Source: Candidatus Dormiibacterota bacterium
Lineage (GTDB): Bacteria; Chloroflexota; Dormibacteria; Dormibacterales; Dormibacteraceae
Assembly (NCBI GenBank): GCA_003169845.1
Contig: PNAG01000011.1
Coordinates: 341,044-405,043 of the forward strand
Reading direction: 5' to 3'
DNA length: 64,000 bases
Position numbers and translations under genes: made by a program. Shown here in pieces: positions 52,538 through 61,191 of the stretch. Under the pieces are notes generated by a model. It was not told the DNA's origin. It saw only the letters and a list, made by a program, of their open reading frames with translations, and did not search any database. How positions within the stretch are numbered: the stretch's first letter is position 1; the number at the start of each line of letters is the position of its first letter.

Positions 52538-53632
52538 GTGCCACTGTTGACTAGACCACAGAACCCAACTAGATTCCGGGAAGTGGACCCAAGCAAGCTC
52601 ACGGGGCTGCGGCAGTCTCTTCAGGGCTTTCCTCGAATACCTCTCGGTGTCTTCCCGACGCCGATTGACCCTTGCCCCAGGCTATCCGACGCCATCGGCC
52701 CTGTCGAAATCTACGTGAAGCGCGACGATTTGACCGGACTGGCTTTTGGCGGGAACAAAGTTCGCCACCTCGAATACGTATTCGGCGACGCAATCCAGCG
52801 TGGAGCGACCGCGATCATCTCAGGCTCCCATGCGCATGCCAATCTCCCGCGACAGATCGCTGCTGCCTGTGCCAAGCTGGGAATGCGCCCTTGCATGATT
52901 TTGCGTGGCGAGAGGCCGGAGCACCTGTTCGGAAACCTGCTGATCTATGCCCTCATGGATGGCGAATGTAGGTTCGTTCCAGTTGAGTCGTTCTACAGGG
53001 ACTTTGATGGTCTTGCGAACGCGTGGGCATCTGAGCTCGCCGCCACCGGTGAGCGACCCTACATATTCGACGACGCCGACCCAGATTCTGAGGGGCTTGG
53101 ACTGGCGGCGCTCGGCTACGTCAATGCGGTTCTGGAACTGGAGAGCCAGTTCGAAGCGCTGAACTGGCGCCCAGACGCCATCTATATGTGCTCTGCCGTC
53201 ACGTCACAGGCCGGCGTCGCAACGGCGATAACGGCCCTCGGGGCTAGTTATCGCCTGGTCGGGGTGTCAGCGCGTAATCCCGGAGCCGCTGCCACGATCA
53301 CAAAGGTTGCAAACCGTGCGTCAACACTCCTAGAACTCGATCATCGGTTCACACCAAACGAGATCACGAATCTTTCCGATTACATCGGCAACTATGGGAA
53401 GCCAACATCGGAATCAGTGGCTGCCACCAGGTTGGCCGCGCAGACCGAAGGCATACTGTTCGACCCCGTTTACACAGGAAAAGCGCTGGCCGCGCTCATC
53501 GACCATGTCCACCAAGGATTGGTCGTACCCGGTACCCGAGTGCTCTTCTGGCATACAGGCGGTACGCCACACCTGTTCGATCCTGACGTTGTGCAGGCGA
53601 TCGAGGAGTCCTCAAGCACTCTCCGACGATAG
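52538..53632 (+). CDS. PLP-dependent D-cysteine desulfhydrase/ACC deaminase-like enzyme
   Basis: This 364-residue fold-type II enzyme has YVKRDDLTGLAFGGNKVRHL with the Schiff-base Lys, a GSHAHANLPRQIAAA loop and FWHTGGTPHLF near the C terminus. The family includes D-cysteine desulfhydrase and 1-aminocyclopropane-1-carboxylate deaminase. His replaces the common Lys after KVR, so which reaction it runs is open. GTG 52538 is the start. Confidence 0.85.
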   Translation: MPLLTRPQNPTRFREVDPSKLTGLRQSLQGFPRIPLGVFPTPIDPCPRLSDAIGPVEIYVKRDDLTGLAFGGNKVRHLEYVFGDAIQRGATAIISGSHAHANLPRQIAAACAKLGMRPCMILRGERPEHLFGNLLIYALMDGECRFVPVESFYRDFDGLANAWASELAATGERPYIFDDADPDSEGLGLAALGYVNAVLELESQFEALNWRPDAIYMCSAVTSQAGVATAITALGASYRLVGVSARNPGAAATITKVANRASTLLELDHRFTPNEITNLSDYIGNYGKPTSESVAATRLAAQTEGILFDPVYTGKALAALIDHVHQGLVVPGTRVLFWHTGGTPHLFDPDVVQAIEESSSTLRR

Positions 53633-53689
53633 GAGCGGCATCGGTTTTCGGCGCGCCCCGCGTCTCATCAAACGCTGACTCAGGCTCGC

Positions 53690-55096
53690 TTACTCCAGAA
53701 CTGGCTTCCGGGTGTACCACCGAGTGACCCGTTCGTAGGCCTGGCCGACCCGGAAGAGCGTCTTTTCGTCGAACGGACGGCCGATGAGCTGTAAGCCGAT
53801 TGGCAAGCCGTCTTCGGAAAAACCGCATGGAACGCTGATGGCAGGCAATCCGGTGACGCTGGCAGGGTATCCATGGTGGATCAGCGTGGAGAGCGCCCCA
53901 GGGACTTTATCGTCGAACCGATTGACTGATAGCTGGTCAAGTGGGGGCGCGGTTATCGGGATGGTTGGACCGATGAGCGCGTCGAGGCGGTTGACTGTGA
54001 ACGCTTGGCGAACGGCGTTGCGGATGAGAGTTCGGACTCGTTGGACCATCACGTAGTGATAACCCGGGACGAGTTCACCAAGCTCGAGCATGCGCCGCGT
54101 GCCCGGGTGATAGTCGAGCAGCCTTGAGCGTAGGCGTTTACGGTGCCACGCCCCCGCGTCCACGAGAGTTGTGACATTCCCGACGGTCGTCGACCATTCG
54201 AGCTCAGGGATATTGACGTCGATACGGACGGCGCCGAGCTCGCTGAGTTTCACAATCGCCGATTCCACGGCTCTCCGCACAGCGTCGGTGACTTGCTCAT
54301 ATAGGAAGTAGCCCGCATCGACGCCGATGCGCACACCTTTGATGTCACCATTGAGGGCGGCCACGAAGTCGGGCGAAGGGACATCGACGCTTCCGGGATC
54401 GAGCGCATCGAATCCACAGATCGCCTGAAAGAGAAGCGCGCAATCTTCAACAGTTCTGGCCAGAGGCCCAACGTGATCAAGCGACGGGCTCAGCGGTATG
54501 ACACCGTACCGACTCACCCGACCGTAGGTGGGTTTCAAACCGACGATACCGTTCACGGCGGCCGGAGTCCTGACTGAGCCGCCCGTATCTGTTCCGATCG
54601 ACCCAAACAGCGAGCGGGCCGCCACGGCCGCGCCCGAGCCGGCACTCGATCCGCCCGGATAGCAGTCGAGGCGCCATGGATTGCGCGTGTCGGGGACGTT
54701 CTGACCGAACGCGAATTCGTGGGTTACCGTTTTTCCGACGAGGATCGCCCGGGACTGGCGAAGCTTGTTCACAACAGTCGCGTTATATGTTGGGTGGAAG
54801 CCGGCCAGTACCTTTGACCCCGCCTCAGTCGGCTGGTCATCGGTGTACAGAAGATCCTTCACGCCTACAGGAATGCCGTGGAGAGGCCCGTGCCAGCTGC
54901 CCTGCTCGAGTTCTTCATCCGCGGCTCTCGCATCGTCGAGTGCACGATCCGCCCGCAACGATGCAAAGGCATGGATCAGCGGCTCCGTTCTTTCGATGCG
55001 TGTCAATGTCGCCTCCGCTAGCTCGACCGCGGAGACGGAACGGTGATGCACCAGTTCGCTGGCTTCTCGAAGAGTCAGGTCGGTGAGCTCATTCAT
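53690..55096 (-). CDS. Amidase-signature hydrolase
   Basis: This 468-residue amidase-signature enzyme has the Ser-cisSer-Lys triad: Lys80 in GIPVGVKDLL, the cis-Ser in PGGSSAGSGAAVAAR and the nucleophile in GTDTGGSVRTPAAV. It overlaps the GatC-like gene by 8 bases, as in GatC-GatA or AtzG-AtzE pairs. It lies at the end of the Opp operon, so it may split an amide bond in the imported compound. Confidence 0.9.
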   Translation of the reverse strand: MNELTDLTLREASELVHHRSVSAVELAEATLTRIERTEPLIHAFASLRADRALDDARAADEELEQGSWHGPLHGIPVGVKDLLYTDDQPTEAGSKVLAGFHPTYNATVVNKLRQSRAILVGKTVTHEFAFGQNVPDTRNPWRLDCYPGGSSAGSGAAVAARSLFGSIGTDTGGSVRTPAAVNGIVGLKPTYGRVSRYGVIPLSPSLDHVGPLARTVEDCALLFQAICGFDALDPGSVDVPSPDFVAALNGDIKGVRIGVDAGYFLYEQVTDAVRRAVESAIVKLSELGAVRIDVNIPELEWSTTVGNVTTLVDAGAWHRKRLRSRLLDYHPGTRRMLELGELVPGYHYVMVQRVRTLIRNAVRQAFTVNRLDALIGPTIPITAPPLDQLSVNRFDDKVPGALSTLIHHGYPASVTGLPAISVPCGFSEDGLPIGLQLIGRPFDEKTLFRVGQAYERVTRWYTRKPVLE

Positions 55097-55301
55097 CCCA
55101 TGTCGCTCTGAAGATGATTGGCGACTCGATGTCCGTCAGATCAAGTTGCTCGAGCGCCGCGATCGACGCAAGATGCTGTTGCATTGCCCTCGACAGAGGG
55201 ATCAGATCCTCCTCCGGGATGTCGAGCCCGGCGAACTGGCCAAGCTCTCGTATCGCCTCGGGGCCGGGGGTGTAACCATGCGGACTGGCGGGGGAGCTCA
55301 A
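55089..55301 (-). CDS. GatC/AtzG-like small subunit
   Basis: TTG 55301 overlaps the oppF stop (TTGA), giving a 70-residue product. It has the GatC-like pattern REL..FAGLDIPEEDLIPLSR, then a mid helix LEQLDLTDIES. Small proteins of this kind wrap around amidases as the AtzG or GatC subunit. An upstream longer frame has no start that fits the operon. The size and the amidase downstream support the call; sequence similarity is only suggestive. Confidence 0.65.
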   Translation of the reverse strand: MSSPASPHGYTPGPEAIRELGQFAGLDIPEEDLIPLSRAMQQHLASIAALEQLDLTDIESPIIFRATWDE

Positions 55302-56299
55302 GGCACGATTCCCGCGCCGGCGGTATCTGCACCGGCGGGTTGCCCGGGCGCGGCCGGCTCCTCGTGCAGCCAGCACGCGACATGGCGCCCTTGACCCTTT
55401 GGCTGCAGGATGGGAATGTCGGTGCGGCAACGATCCATCACGAACGGGCAGCGAGGGTGGAAACGGCAACCTGAGGGAGGCTTCGCCGGGTCAGGGGTTT
55501 CCCCGGGCAGCCCCGCCGGGAGGTGCCCGGCACCGTCGGCGTGCGGGGCGGCATCAATAAGCGCTCGAGTGTAAGGGTGCAGCGGATCGGTCCAGAGAAG
55601 TCTCGTCGGTCCCGTCTCGACGACTAGGCCGAGGTACATGACGGCAGTTCTGTTGGCCACATGGCGGACTATGGCGAGGTCGTGCGAGATGAGGAGCATG
55701 CCAACCTGAAGATCCCGGGCCAGGCTCATCAACAGGTTGGCGACCTGGGCCTGGATCGACGCGTCCAGTGCCGAGAGCGGCTCGTCGAGAACCATCATGG
55801 CGGGTTCGGTGGCCAGTGCACGAGCGATTGCGATTCGCTGTCTCTGGCCGCCACTGAGCTGGTGCGGAAACCGATCGGCCATACCGGATGGAAGACCCAC
55901 CCGCCGGAGCAACTCCGCAACACGTGGTCGCCATTCAGATCGCGGTACGCCCCGGCTGAGAGCGAATGCATCGGCAATCTGCGCGCCCACCTTGCGGCGT
56001 GGATTGAGCGACTCGTAAGGGTTTTGGAAGACAAGTTGGAGCCGCCGCTCGCGGCGCGGTCGTGCTCGGCGGCCGAGAACGTGCACCGGTTCGCCGTCGA
56101 AGGTCACGCTGCCACCAGCGGCGGGAAGCAGTCCGACAGCAGCCCGCCCCAGCGAGGACTTGCCGCACCCCGTCTCCCCCACCAGGCCGACAATCTCACC
56201 TTGGTTGACTGCAAGGCTGACGCCGGCGACGGCCGGAACGGGGAGGCCGTCCCTGCGACGGTAGACGACCCTTACATCGCGGAGCTCGAGCAGGCTCAT
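55298..56299 (-). CDS. oppF: Oligopeptide/dipeptide ABC transporter ATP-binding protein (OppF-like)
   Basis: This 333-residue ATPase has Walker A (GLVGETGCGKSSLGRAAVGL), QLSGGQRQRIAIARALATEP and LDEPLSALDASIQAQV, plus a C-terminal Cys-rich motif of the Opp/Dpp group (CRFHPRCPFVMDRC). It works with OppD. It ends with the GatC-like overlap. Confidence 0.92.
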   Translation of the reverse strand: MSLLELRDVRVVYRRRDGLPVPAVAGVSLAVNQGEIVGLVGETGCGKSSLGRAAVGLLPAAGGSVTFDGEPVHVLGRRARPRRERRLQLVFQNPYESLNPRRKVGAQIADAFALSRGVPRSEWRPRVAELLRRVGLPSGMADRFPHQLSGGQRQRIAIARALATEPAMMVLDEPLSALDASIQAQVANLLMSLARDLQVGMLLISHDLAIVRHVANRTAVMYLGLVVETGPTRLLWTDPLHPYTRALIDAAPHADGAGHLPAGLPGETPDPAKPPSGCRFHPRCPFVMDRCRTDIPILQPKGQGRHVACWLHEEPAAPGQPAGADTAGAGIVP

Positions 56300-56300
56300 C

Positions 56301-57278
56301 TCAAGGCCGACTCGCGACGAGAGGGTCTACCGGGCAGGCCATGGCATGGCTCGGGTTCACCTCTATTAGAAGCGGCGCTTCGACGCGACATGTGTCGATG
56401 GCGTACCGGCAACGTGGATGGAAGGCACATCCTGCTGGACGCGAATCGGGACCAGCGGGCTCCCCGGCAATCGGCACCAACGGACGATCGGCTGCTTCGG
56501 GATGCGGCAGGGAATCCAGGAGGCCGCGCGTGTACGGGTGTCGCGACTGCGCAATGACCTCTTCAGTCGGACCGAATTCGACCACCCGCCCTGCGTACAT
56601 GACGGTTATGGTGTCGGCCAGCGCCGAGAGTACGCCGAGGTCGTGCGTGATAAGGATTACGGCGAGGTTCTTCTCCAGGCAGAGGCGGCGCAGAAGGCGA
56701 AGGATGCCAGCCTGAACAGTGACGTCGAGTGCGGTCGTGGGCTCATCCGCAACCAGCAGTTTCGGCTCGCAAGCCAGACCCATGGCGATCTGGATCCGCT
56801 GTCGCATACCGCCGCTGAACTGATGCGGGTAACCCCGCAAGGCCGCCTCCGGATCCGGAATACGCACTTCCGTGAGCAGTTCGATGGCCCGGCGGCGGGC
56901 GTCTTTCTTGCTGAAGCCGAGCTGGTAACGGATGTGCTCGGTGAGTTGGAGCTCGATTGTCAACATGGGGTGCAGGGACGACATGGGATCCTGGAACACC
57001 ATGCCGATGACCCGCCCTCGTGTGCGCCTGCGCTGAGCCGGCGGCATGGCTAGAAGGTCGTGGCCGTCGAGCTTTGCCGTGCCTTCGACGTTGGCCCCTT
57101 CGGGCAATAGCCCTAGCAGGGCCAAGGCCGTAATTGTCTTGCCACTACCACTTTCCCCCGCCAAGCCGAATACGTGGCCGGCAGCGACGTCGAAGCTGAT
57201 TCCGTCGACTATCGTCAACGGGCCGTCCGATCTATCGAGCCAGACCCGCAAATTGCGCACGCTGAGAAGGCCGGTCAT
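56301..57278 (-). CDS. oppD: Oligopeptide/dipeptide ABC transporter ATP-binding protein (OppD-like)
   Basis: This 325-residue ATPase has LAGESGSGKTITALALLGLL, QFSGGMRQRIQIAMGLACEP, ADEPTTALDVTVQ and the C-terminal CAFHPRCRYAIDTC. I choose ATG 57278, which overlaps the oppC stop (ATGA). The longer open frame is not needed. Confidence 0.92.
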   Translation of the reverse strand: MTGLLSVRNLRVWLDRSDGPLTIVDGISFDVAAGHVFGLAGESGSGKTITALALLGLLPEGANVEGTAKLDGHDLLAMPPAQRRRTRGRVIGMVFQDPMSSLHPMLTIELQLTEHIRYQLGFSKKDARRRAIELLTEVRIPDPEAALRGYPHQFSGGMRQRIQIAMGLACEPKLLVADEPTTALDVTVQAGILRLLRRLCLEKNLAVILITHDLGVLSALADTITVMYAGRVVEFGPTEEVIAQSRHPYTRGLLDSLPHPEAADRPLVPIAGEPAGPDSRPAGCAFHPRCRYAIDTCRVEAPLLIEVNPSHAMACPVDPLVASRP

Positions 57279-58153
57279 TTTCCCAGCGGCGTGACAGTGG
57301 TAGTTGGGTCGAAGGTATCGCGCAGGCTGTCGCCGATAAGGTTGAAGGCGAGGACGACCGAAACAATGGCGAGGCCGGGGAACATACCCATCCACCAGCT
57401 TTCGAAGTGCTGAGCGCCGGTCGACACCATCGAGCCCCATTCGGCGTCTGGCGGTCGCGCGCCCAAACCCAGAAACGACAGGGCGCTGAGCAGGAGGATC
57501 GCATTACCCATGTCTAAAGCCGCCAGGACGGTCACTGGTCCGGCTACGTTGGGGAGCACCTCGACGGTCAGCGCGCGGGAGGTCGGCGCACCGACCAGTC
57601 TGGCCACGGCCACGAAGTCGGACTGCATGGTCGTCCGAACAAGTCCACGGACCACACGTGCAGGCCCTGGCCATGAAACTACGACCACAGCCAGGACGGC
57701 GTGGAACAGGCCGGGGCCGAGCGCGCCCACGACGGCCATCGCAAGAAGGATTTGAGGTACCGCGAAAAAGAGGTCGGCGCCGCGCATGATCAGCTCGTCA
57801 ACCCACCCGCCCAGGTAACCCGCGAGCCCACCCAGCGTGCACCCAATGGTGTACGCGAGTCCAACCAAGAGCAACGCCAGAGGAATCGAGACACGCGCGC
57901 CCCAAAGCACCCTGGACAAGACATCGCGCCCAACATCGTCGGTGCCGAAAGGATGCGCCCAGGATGGTGCCTGGTAGAGCGCCGCGGTCGGCGCGAGCGG
58001 GTCATGCGGAGCGATTACCGGGGCAAAAAGCGCCACCAGCAGCCACGCGCCTGCCACGGCGATACCGACGACCGCCAAAGGATTTTGCCACGCCACAGGA
58101 GTGCGCCGAAAACCTCGCACGCCAAGGCCCACGAGGCGCCCAGCCGCGCTCAC
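57275..58153 (-). CDS. oppC: ABC transporter permease (OppC-like)
   Basis: This 292-residue inner-membrane permease has an N-terminal cytoplasmic segment, about six hydrophobic segments and the EAA-like loop DFVAVARLVGAPTSRALTVE. It pairs with OppB to form the channel. Both ends overlap neighbours by four bases. Confidence 0.92.
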   Translation of the reverse strand: MSAAGRLVGLGVRGFRRTPVAWQNPLAVVGIAVAGAWLLVALFAPVIAPHDPLAPTAALYQAPSWAHPFGTDDVGRDVLSRVLWGARVSIPLALLLVGLAYTIGCTLGGLAGYLGGWVDELIMRGADLFFAVPQILLAMAVVGALGPGLFHAVLAVVVVSWPGPARVVRGLVRTTMQSDFVAVARLVGAPTSRALTVEVLPNVAGPVTVLAALDMGNAILLLSALSFLGLGARPPDAEWGSMVSTGAQHFESWWMGMFPGLAIVSVVLAFNLIGDSLRDTFDPTTTVTPLGK

Positions 58154-59262
58154 GTTACTTGGAGCCGGGGATCGATGACCCCATGCAGAATGTCCACACT
58201 CAAGTTCAGGACGATGTAGACGATCGCAAAAAACAACATCACGCCCACGATCGACGGAAGGTCAAGAGTCGTCGCGCTGGCGTATGAGTACTGGCCGATT
58301 CCCGGCCACGAGAAAATGTTCTCCACCAGCACAGTGCCAGTCATAACGTTGCCAAAAGCAAGCCCGACGATTGTGAGCACCGGTGGTCCAGCCGCCCGGA
58401 GAACGTGCCTGGGGATGATGATCCACTCGGGAAGACCTTTGGCGCGGGCCGTGCGCACATAGTCGTTCTTCAGCACTTCCAGCACAGCCGAGCGCGTGAA
58501 GCGGGTGAATAGACCGATGTTGAAGGCGGCTAGCACCGCGGCCGGGAGGACAAGGTGATGCACGGCGTTTGCGAAGATGTCGAGCTGGCCGGCGAGCAGA
58601 GAGTCGATCGTAAAGAGACCGGTCACGTGAGGAGGGGCTGGGTATGCAGCATCGAGCCGACCGCTCCCCGGCACCCAACCGAGCAAGTAGAAGAAGAAGT
58701 AAAGGGCAACCAGAGCGAGCCAAAACTGGGGTGTCGACATTCCAGCAAGCGAGAGCACCCGTAGTACCTGGTCGGTGAGGCGGTTGCGGCGCAGCGCCGC
58801 CACCACGCCCAATGTGATGCCTATAGGTAAGGCGAGGATCATCGAAGTGATCGCCAGCTCTGCAGTTGCGGGGATGGCGGCGGCGAGGTCGTCGCCAACA
58901 GGGCGACCGCTTTGCTCTGACACACCCAGGTCGCCGTGCAGTAGGTGAGCGAGGTAGACCTCATATTGGACCGGTAACGGCTTATCGAGGCCGTACCGCT
59001 CGTTGTACAGCCGCACTGCGACGGGGTTCGAGCCCTGATGGACCCCAAGGTTGGCTGCGGCGACGTCGGCTGGCACGAGATGCGTAAGAACGAAAGCCAT
59101 GAAGGTGACGCCGAGGCACAAGAAGACGAGGGCGACCAACCGCCGGGCGACAAAGAAGATCAGCGGATGCTGGGAGCGGCGCCTCGCGAACGCCGCTCCC
59201 AAGGACTCACTGTCCGCCGATCGCGGCGAGGTCGAGCTGCCACTGTGGGTTGTAAGTGACAT
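58150..59262 (-). CDS. oppB: ABC transporter permease (OppB-like)
   Basis: This 370-residue permease has an extra ~35-residue Ser-rich N terminus before the first membrane segment (RRLVALVFLCLGVTFMAFVL). The EAA loop DYVRTARAKGLPEWIIIPRH and a WPGIGQY motif follow. ATG 59262 overlaps oppA by 56 bases; TTG 59202, just after the oppA stop, may be the true start and would give a length closer to the family norm. Confidence 0.88.
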   Translation of the reverse strand: MSLTTHSGSSTSPRSADSESLGAAFARRRSQHPLIFFVARRLVALVFLCLGVTFMAFVLTHLVPADVAAANLGVHQGSNPVAVRLYNERYGLDKPLPVQYEVYLAHLLHGDLGVSEQSGRPVGDDLAAAIPATAELAITSMILALPIGITLGVVAALRRNRLTDQVLRVLSLAGMSTPQFWLALVALYFFFYLLGWVPGSGRLDAAYPAPPHVTGLFTIDSLLAGQLDIFANAVHHLVLPAAVLAAFNIGLFTRFTRSAVLEVLKNDYVRTARAKGLPEWIIIPRHVLRAAGPPVLTIVGLAFGNVMTGTVLVENIFSWPGIGQYSYASATTLDLPSIVGVMLFFAIVYIVLNLSVDILHGVIDPRLQVT

Positions 59263-60805
59263 TTGTCAGATCATTTGTAGCGACCACTGCTTGGCCTGGG
59301 TGGATCAGAGGGTATATCGGACCCCCCTGGTTCAACTGGGTCTGAATCTGCTGGAAAAGTTGGCCGCGGGTGGCGATGTCCGCCGTCGTCGACGCTTTGG
59401 CGCCGAGGCTCTCAAGCGAAGGATCAGCGCCTGCGACCCAGCCGGCGCGAATACCGACCAGTTGGCCAGGTAGGAATGGCAAGTAATCGTTGGGGTCGGG
59501 ATAATCGGGGTTCCACTGCGCCATACCGAGGTGAAATTTACCGCTGCGGTAGTTGGGAGTGGCTATCGCGGAGGGTTGGCCGTTCAGTGTGACGTTGATG
59601 CCGACAGTGCCAAGGTCCGCCTTGATCTTTGCGGCGAGCGCCTCGGTAAGGCCAGTGCTGCTTGTTATGTAGTCGAGCTCAACACTGGGGTTGGAGATGC
59701 CAGAGGACTGCAGTTCACTCTTGGCCTTAGCTACGTCCTGCTTAACCGCCTGCGACTTGGGGAGCGCACCAAGGAACGCGTCGGGCACCACGCCCACGGC
59801 CTGTATGGCCCCGTTGCCGGCCACTGCAGCGAGACCCTGGTAGTCGATTCCATACCGGACCGCCTGCATGAAGTGTGGATTGGCACACTCAGGTGAGACC
59901 TTCGGGTTGGCGTTGCAGAACATGAAAGTCAGGTTAGGCGAGGTGAAGTTCTTCACCTGCACCTTGCTGTTGCCATTGAGACTGTTTGCCTGGTCACCAG
60001 CAAGGCTCAACTCGATCTGATGCGTCGCCTTCGGAACCTCGAGCAACTCGGTTGCAGCAGCTACGTTGCGGAAAATTACGGTCTTGAAGAAAGGCTTGCT
60101 GGACCCCCAGTAGTTCGTGTTGGCCTTCAGAACGACCTGGTCGACGCTGACAGAGCTCATTACGTAGGGTCCACTGCCGGCGGAGGTGGTCATGAAGAAG
60201 GCTTGGGCTGTATCTGTCTTCGCCGCATCAGTGGCATCCGTGCCCCCATGTGCCTGCAACAACTTTGAGTTGAGGATCCCGAGAGCCGGGCTGGTGATGA
60301 TAAATGGGATCGCGGGGTTCGACACTTTCGAGGTGAGGACGAACGTGTAGTCGTCGGTTGCTTTGGCAGATGCGATCCCGTCGAGCAGAAACGCAGAAAC
60401 CGCCTGCAGGTTGATGAGGCGGTTAAACGTGAACTCGACGTCGTGAGCAGTGAGTGGAGTGCCATCTGCGAACTTGACGTCGTTGCGGATCTTGAAGGTG
60501 AACACCGTGGCATCAGAATTGGTCGTGTACGACTCGGCGATGAGCGGTACGGGGGTCGTGGTGTCGCCGCCCTTGAAGGTCAGCAATGATTCGTAAATCG
60601 CACGGAAGAATGGACCGGTATCAAAGCCTTGACCGTCGTTGCTTGGATCGACATCAGTGCTCATGACCCATGAATAAGTGTGGTCGACGACCAATGTGGT
60701 GGCCACCGAGCTGGAACTGGTTGCATTGCTGCAAGCAGACAGCGTGAGCAACACCGGGAGTGCCCAACAGGCCAAGCGACGAATATCAAACCGGTGCATC
60801 TTCAC
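59207..60805 (-). CDS. oppA: ABC transporter substrate-binding lipoprotein (OppA-like)
   Basis: This 532-residue SBP family 5 protein has a lipoprotein signal (WALPVLLTLSAC). It then shows the family pattern PLIAESYTTNSDATVFTFKI, RNDVKFADGTPLTAHDVEFT and the C-terminal WNPDYPDPNDYLPF region. GTG 60805 is chosen because AGGAGG lies six bases upstream. It captures a peptide-like or other small ligand for the OppBCDF importer. Confidence 0.92.
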   Translation of the reverse strand: MKMHRFDIRRLACWALPVLLTLSACSNATSSSSVATTLVVDHTYSWVMSTDVDPSNDGQGFDTGPFFRAIYESLLTFKGGDTTTPVPLIAESYTTNSDATVFTFKIRNDVKFADGTPLTAHDVEFTFNRLINLQAVSAFLLDGIASAKATDDYTFVLTSKVSNPAIPFIITSPALGILNSKLLQAHGGTDATDAAKTDTAQAFFMTTSAGSGPYVMSSVSVDQVVLKANTNYWGSSKPFFKTVIFRNVAAATELLEVPKATHQIELSLAGDQANSLNGNSKVQVKNFTSPNLTFMFCNANPKVSPECANPHFMQAVRYGIDYQGLAAVAGNGAIQAVGVVPDAFLGALPKSQAVKQDVAKAKSELQSSGISNPSVELDYITSSTGLTEALAAKIKADLGTVGINVTLNGQPSAIATPNYRSGKFHLGMAQWNPDYPDPNDYLPFLPGQLVGIRAGWVAGADPSLESLGAKASTTADIATRGQLFQQIQTQLNQGGPIYPLIHPGQAVVATNDLTNVTYNPQWQLDLAAIGGQ

Positions 60806-61191
60806 GGACATCCTCCTGCGTGGCGACTTCCAAAACGTCGATCTTGGAATCGACGCCAAATTGACCGCGTCACCATACATCTCACAAATGGGGATTCCCG
60901 AAAGGGTCCGTACTTGCGGATTTGGCAACGCGCCTTACGAAGCGGCTGCGAATTAAGCCGGGAACTAAGGGACTTGGCTCTTGGCATCCAAGAGTCGCTT
61001 GCGGAGTTGTCGCGTTGCGGCCGCGTTAACTTGCAACGTATTCGGATCGATCACGACACCGTATTCACGCTCGGCGTGTGAAACGGGCCGCCTGTCTTGG
61101 TCCTCTGACGAGATTGCCTACCGACGAGCGCTCGTCCTTCAGCAAAGGCGCGCAGCTGAGCCTGCGACTGCCGTACGAGAGACGGGTGCGA
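60806..61191 (-). promoter_or_regulatory. Intergenic region upstream of oppA
   Basis: This 386-base stretch between the amidohydrolase stop and oppA has no convincing gene. It carries a 67-base element (60976-61042) repeated upstream of the Rieske gene and a perfect 7-bp palindrome CTCTTGG-CAT-CCAAGAG (60978-60994) inside it. It presumably contains the oppA promoter. Confidence 0.45.
60976..61042 (-). repeat. 67-bp repeated upstream element, oppA copy
   Basis: This element aligns without gaps to 63934-64000. Fifty-one of 67 bases match by hand count. It starts with GGCTCTTGGC and ends near TTGCAACGTA. The oppA copy holds the palindrome CTCTTGG-CAT-CCAAGAG. Confidence 0.75.

Noticed and set aside
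56301-57440. Longer oppD reading frame
   Set aside because: The additional residues overlap oppC in another frame and show no ATPase-like sequence.
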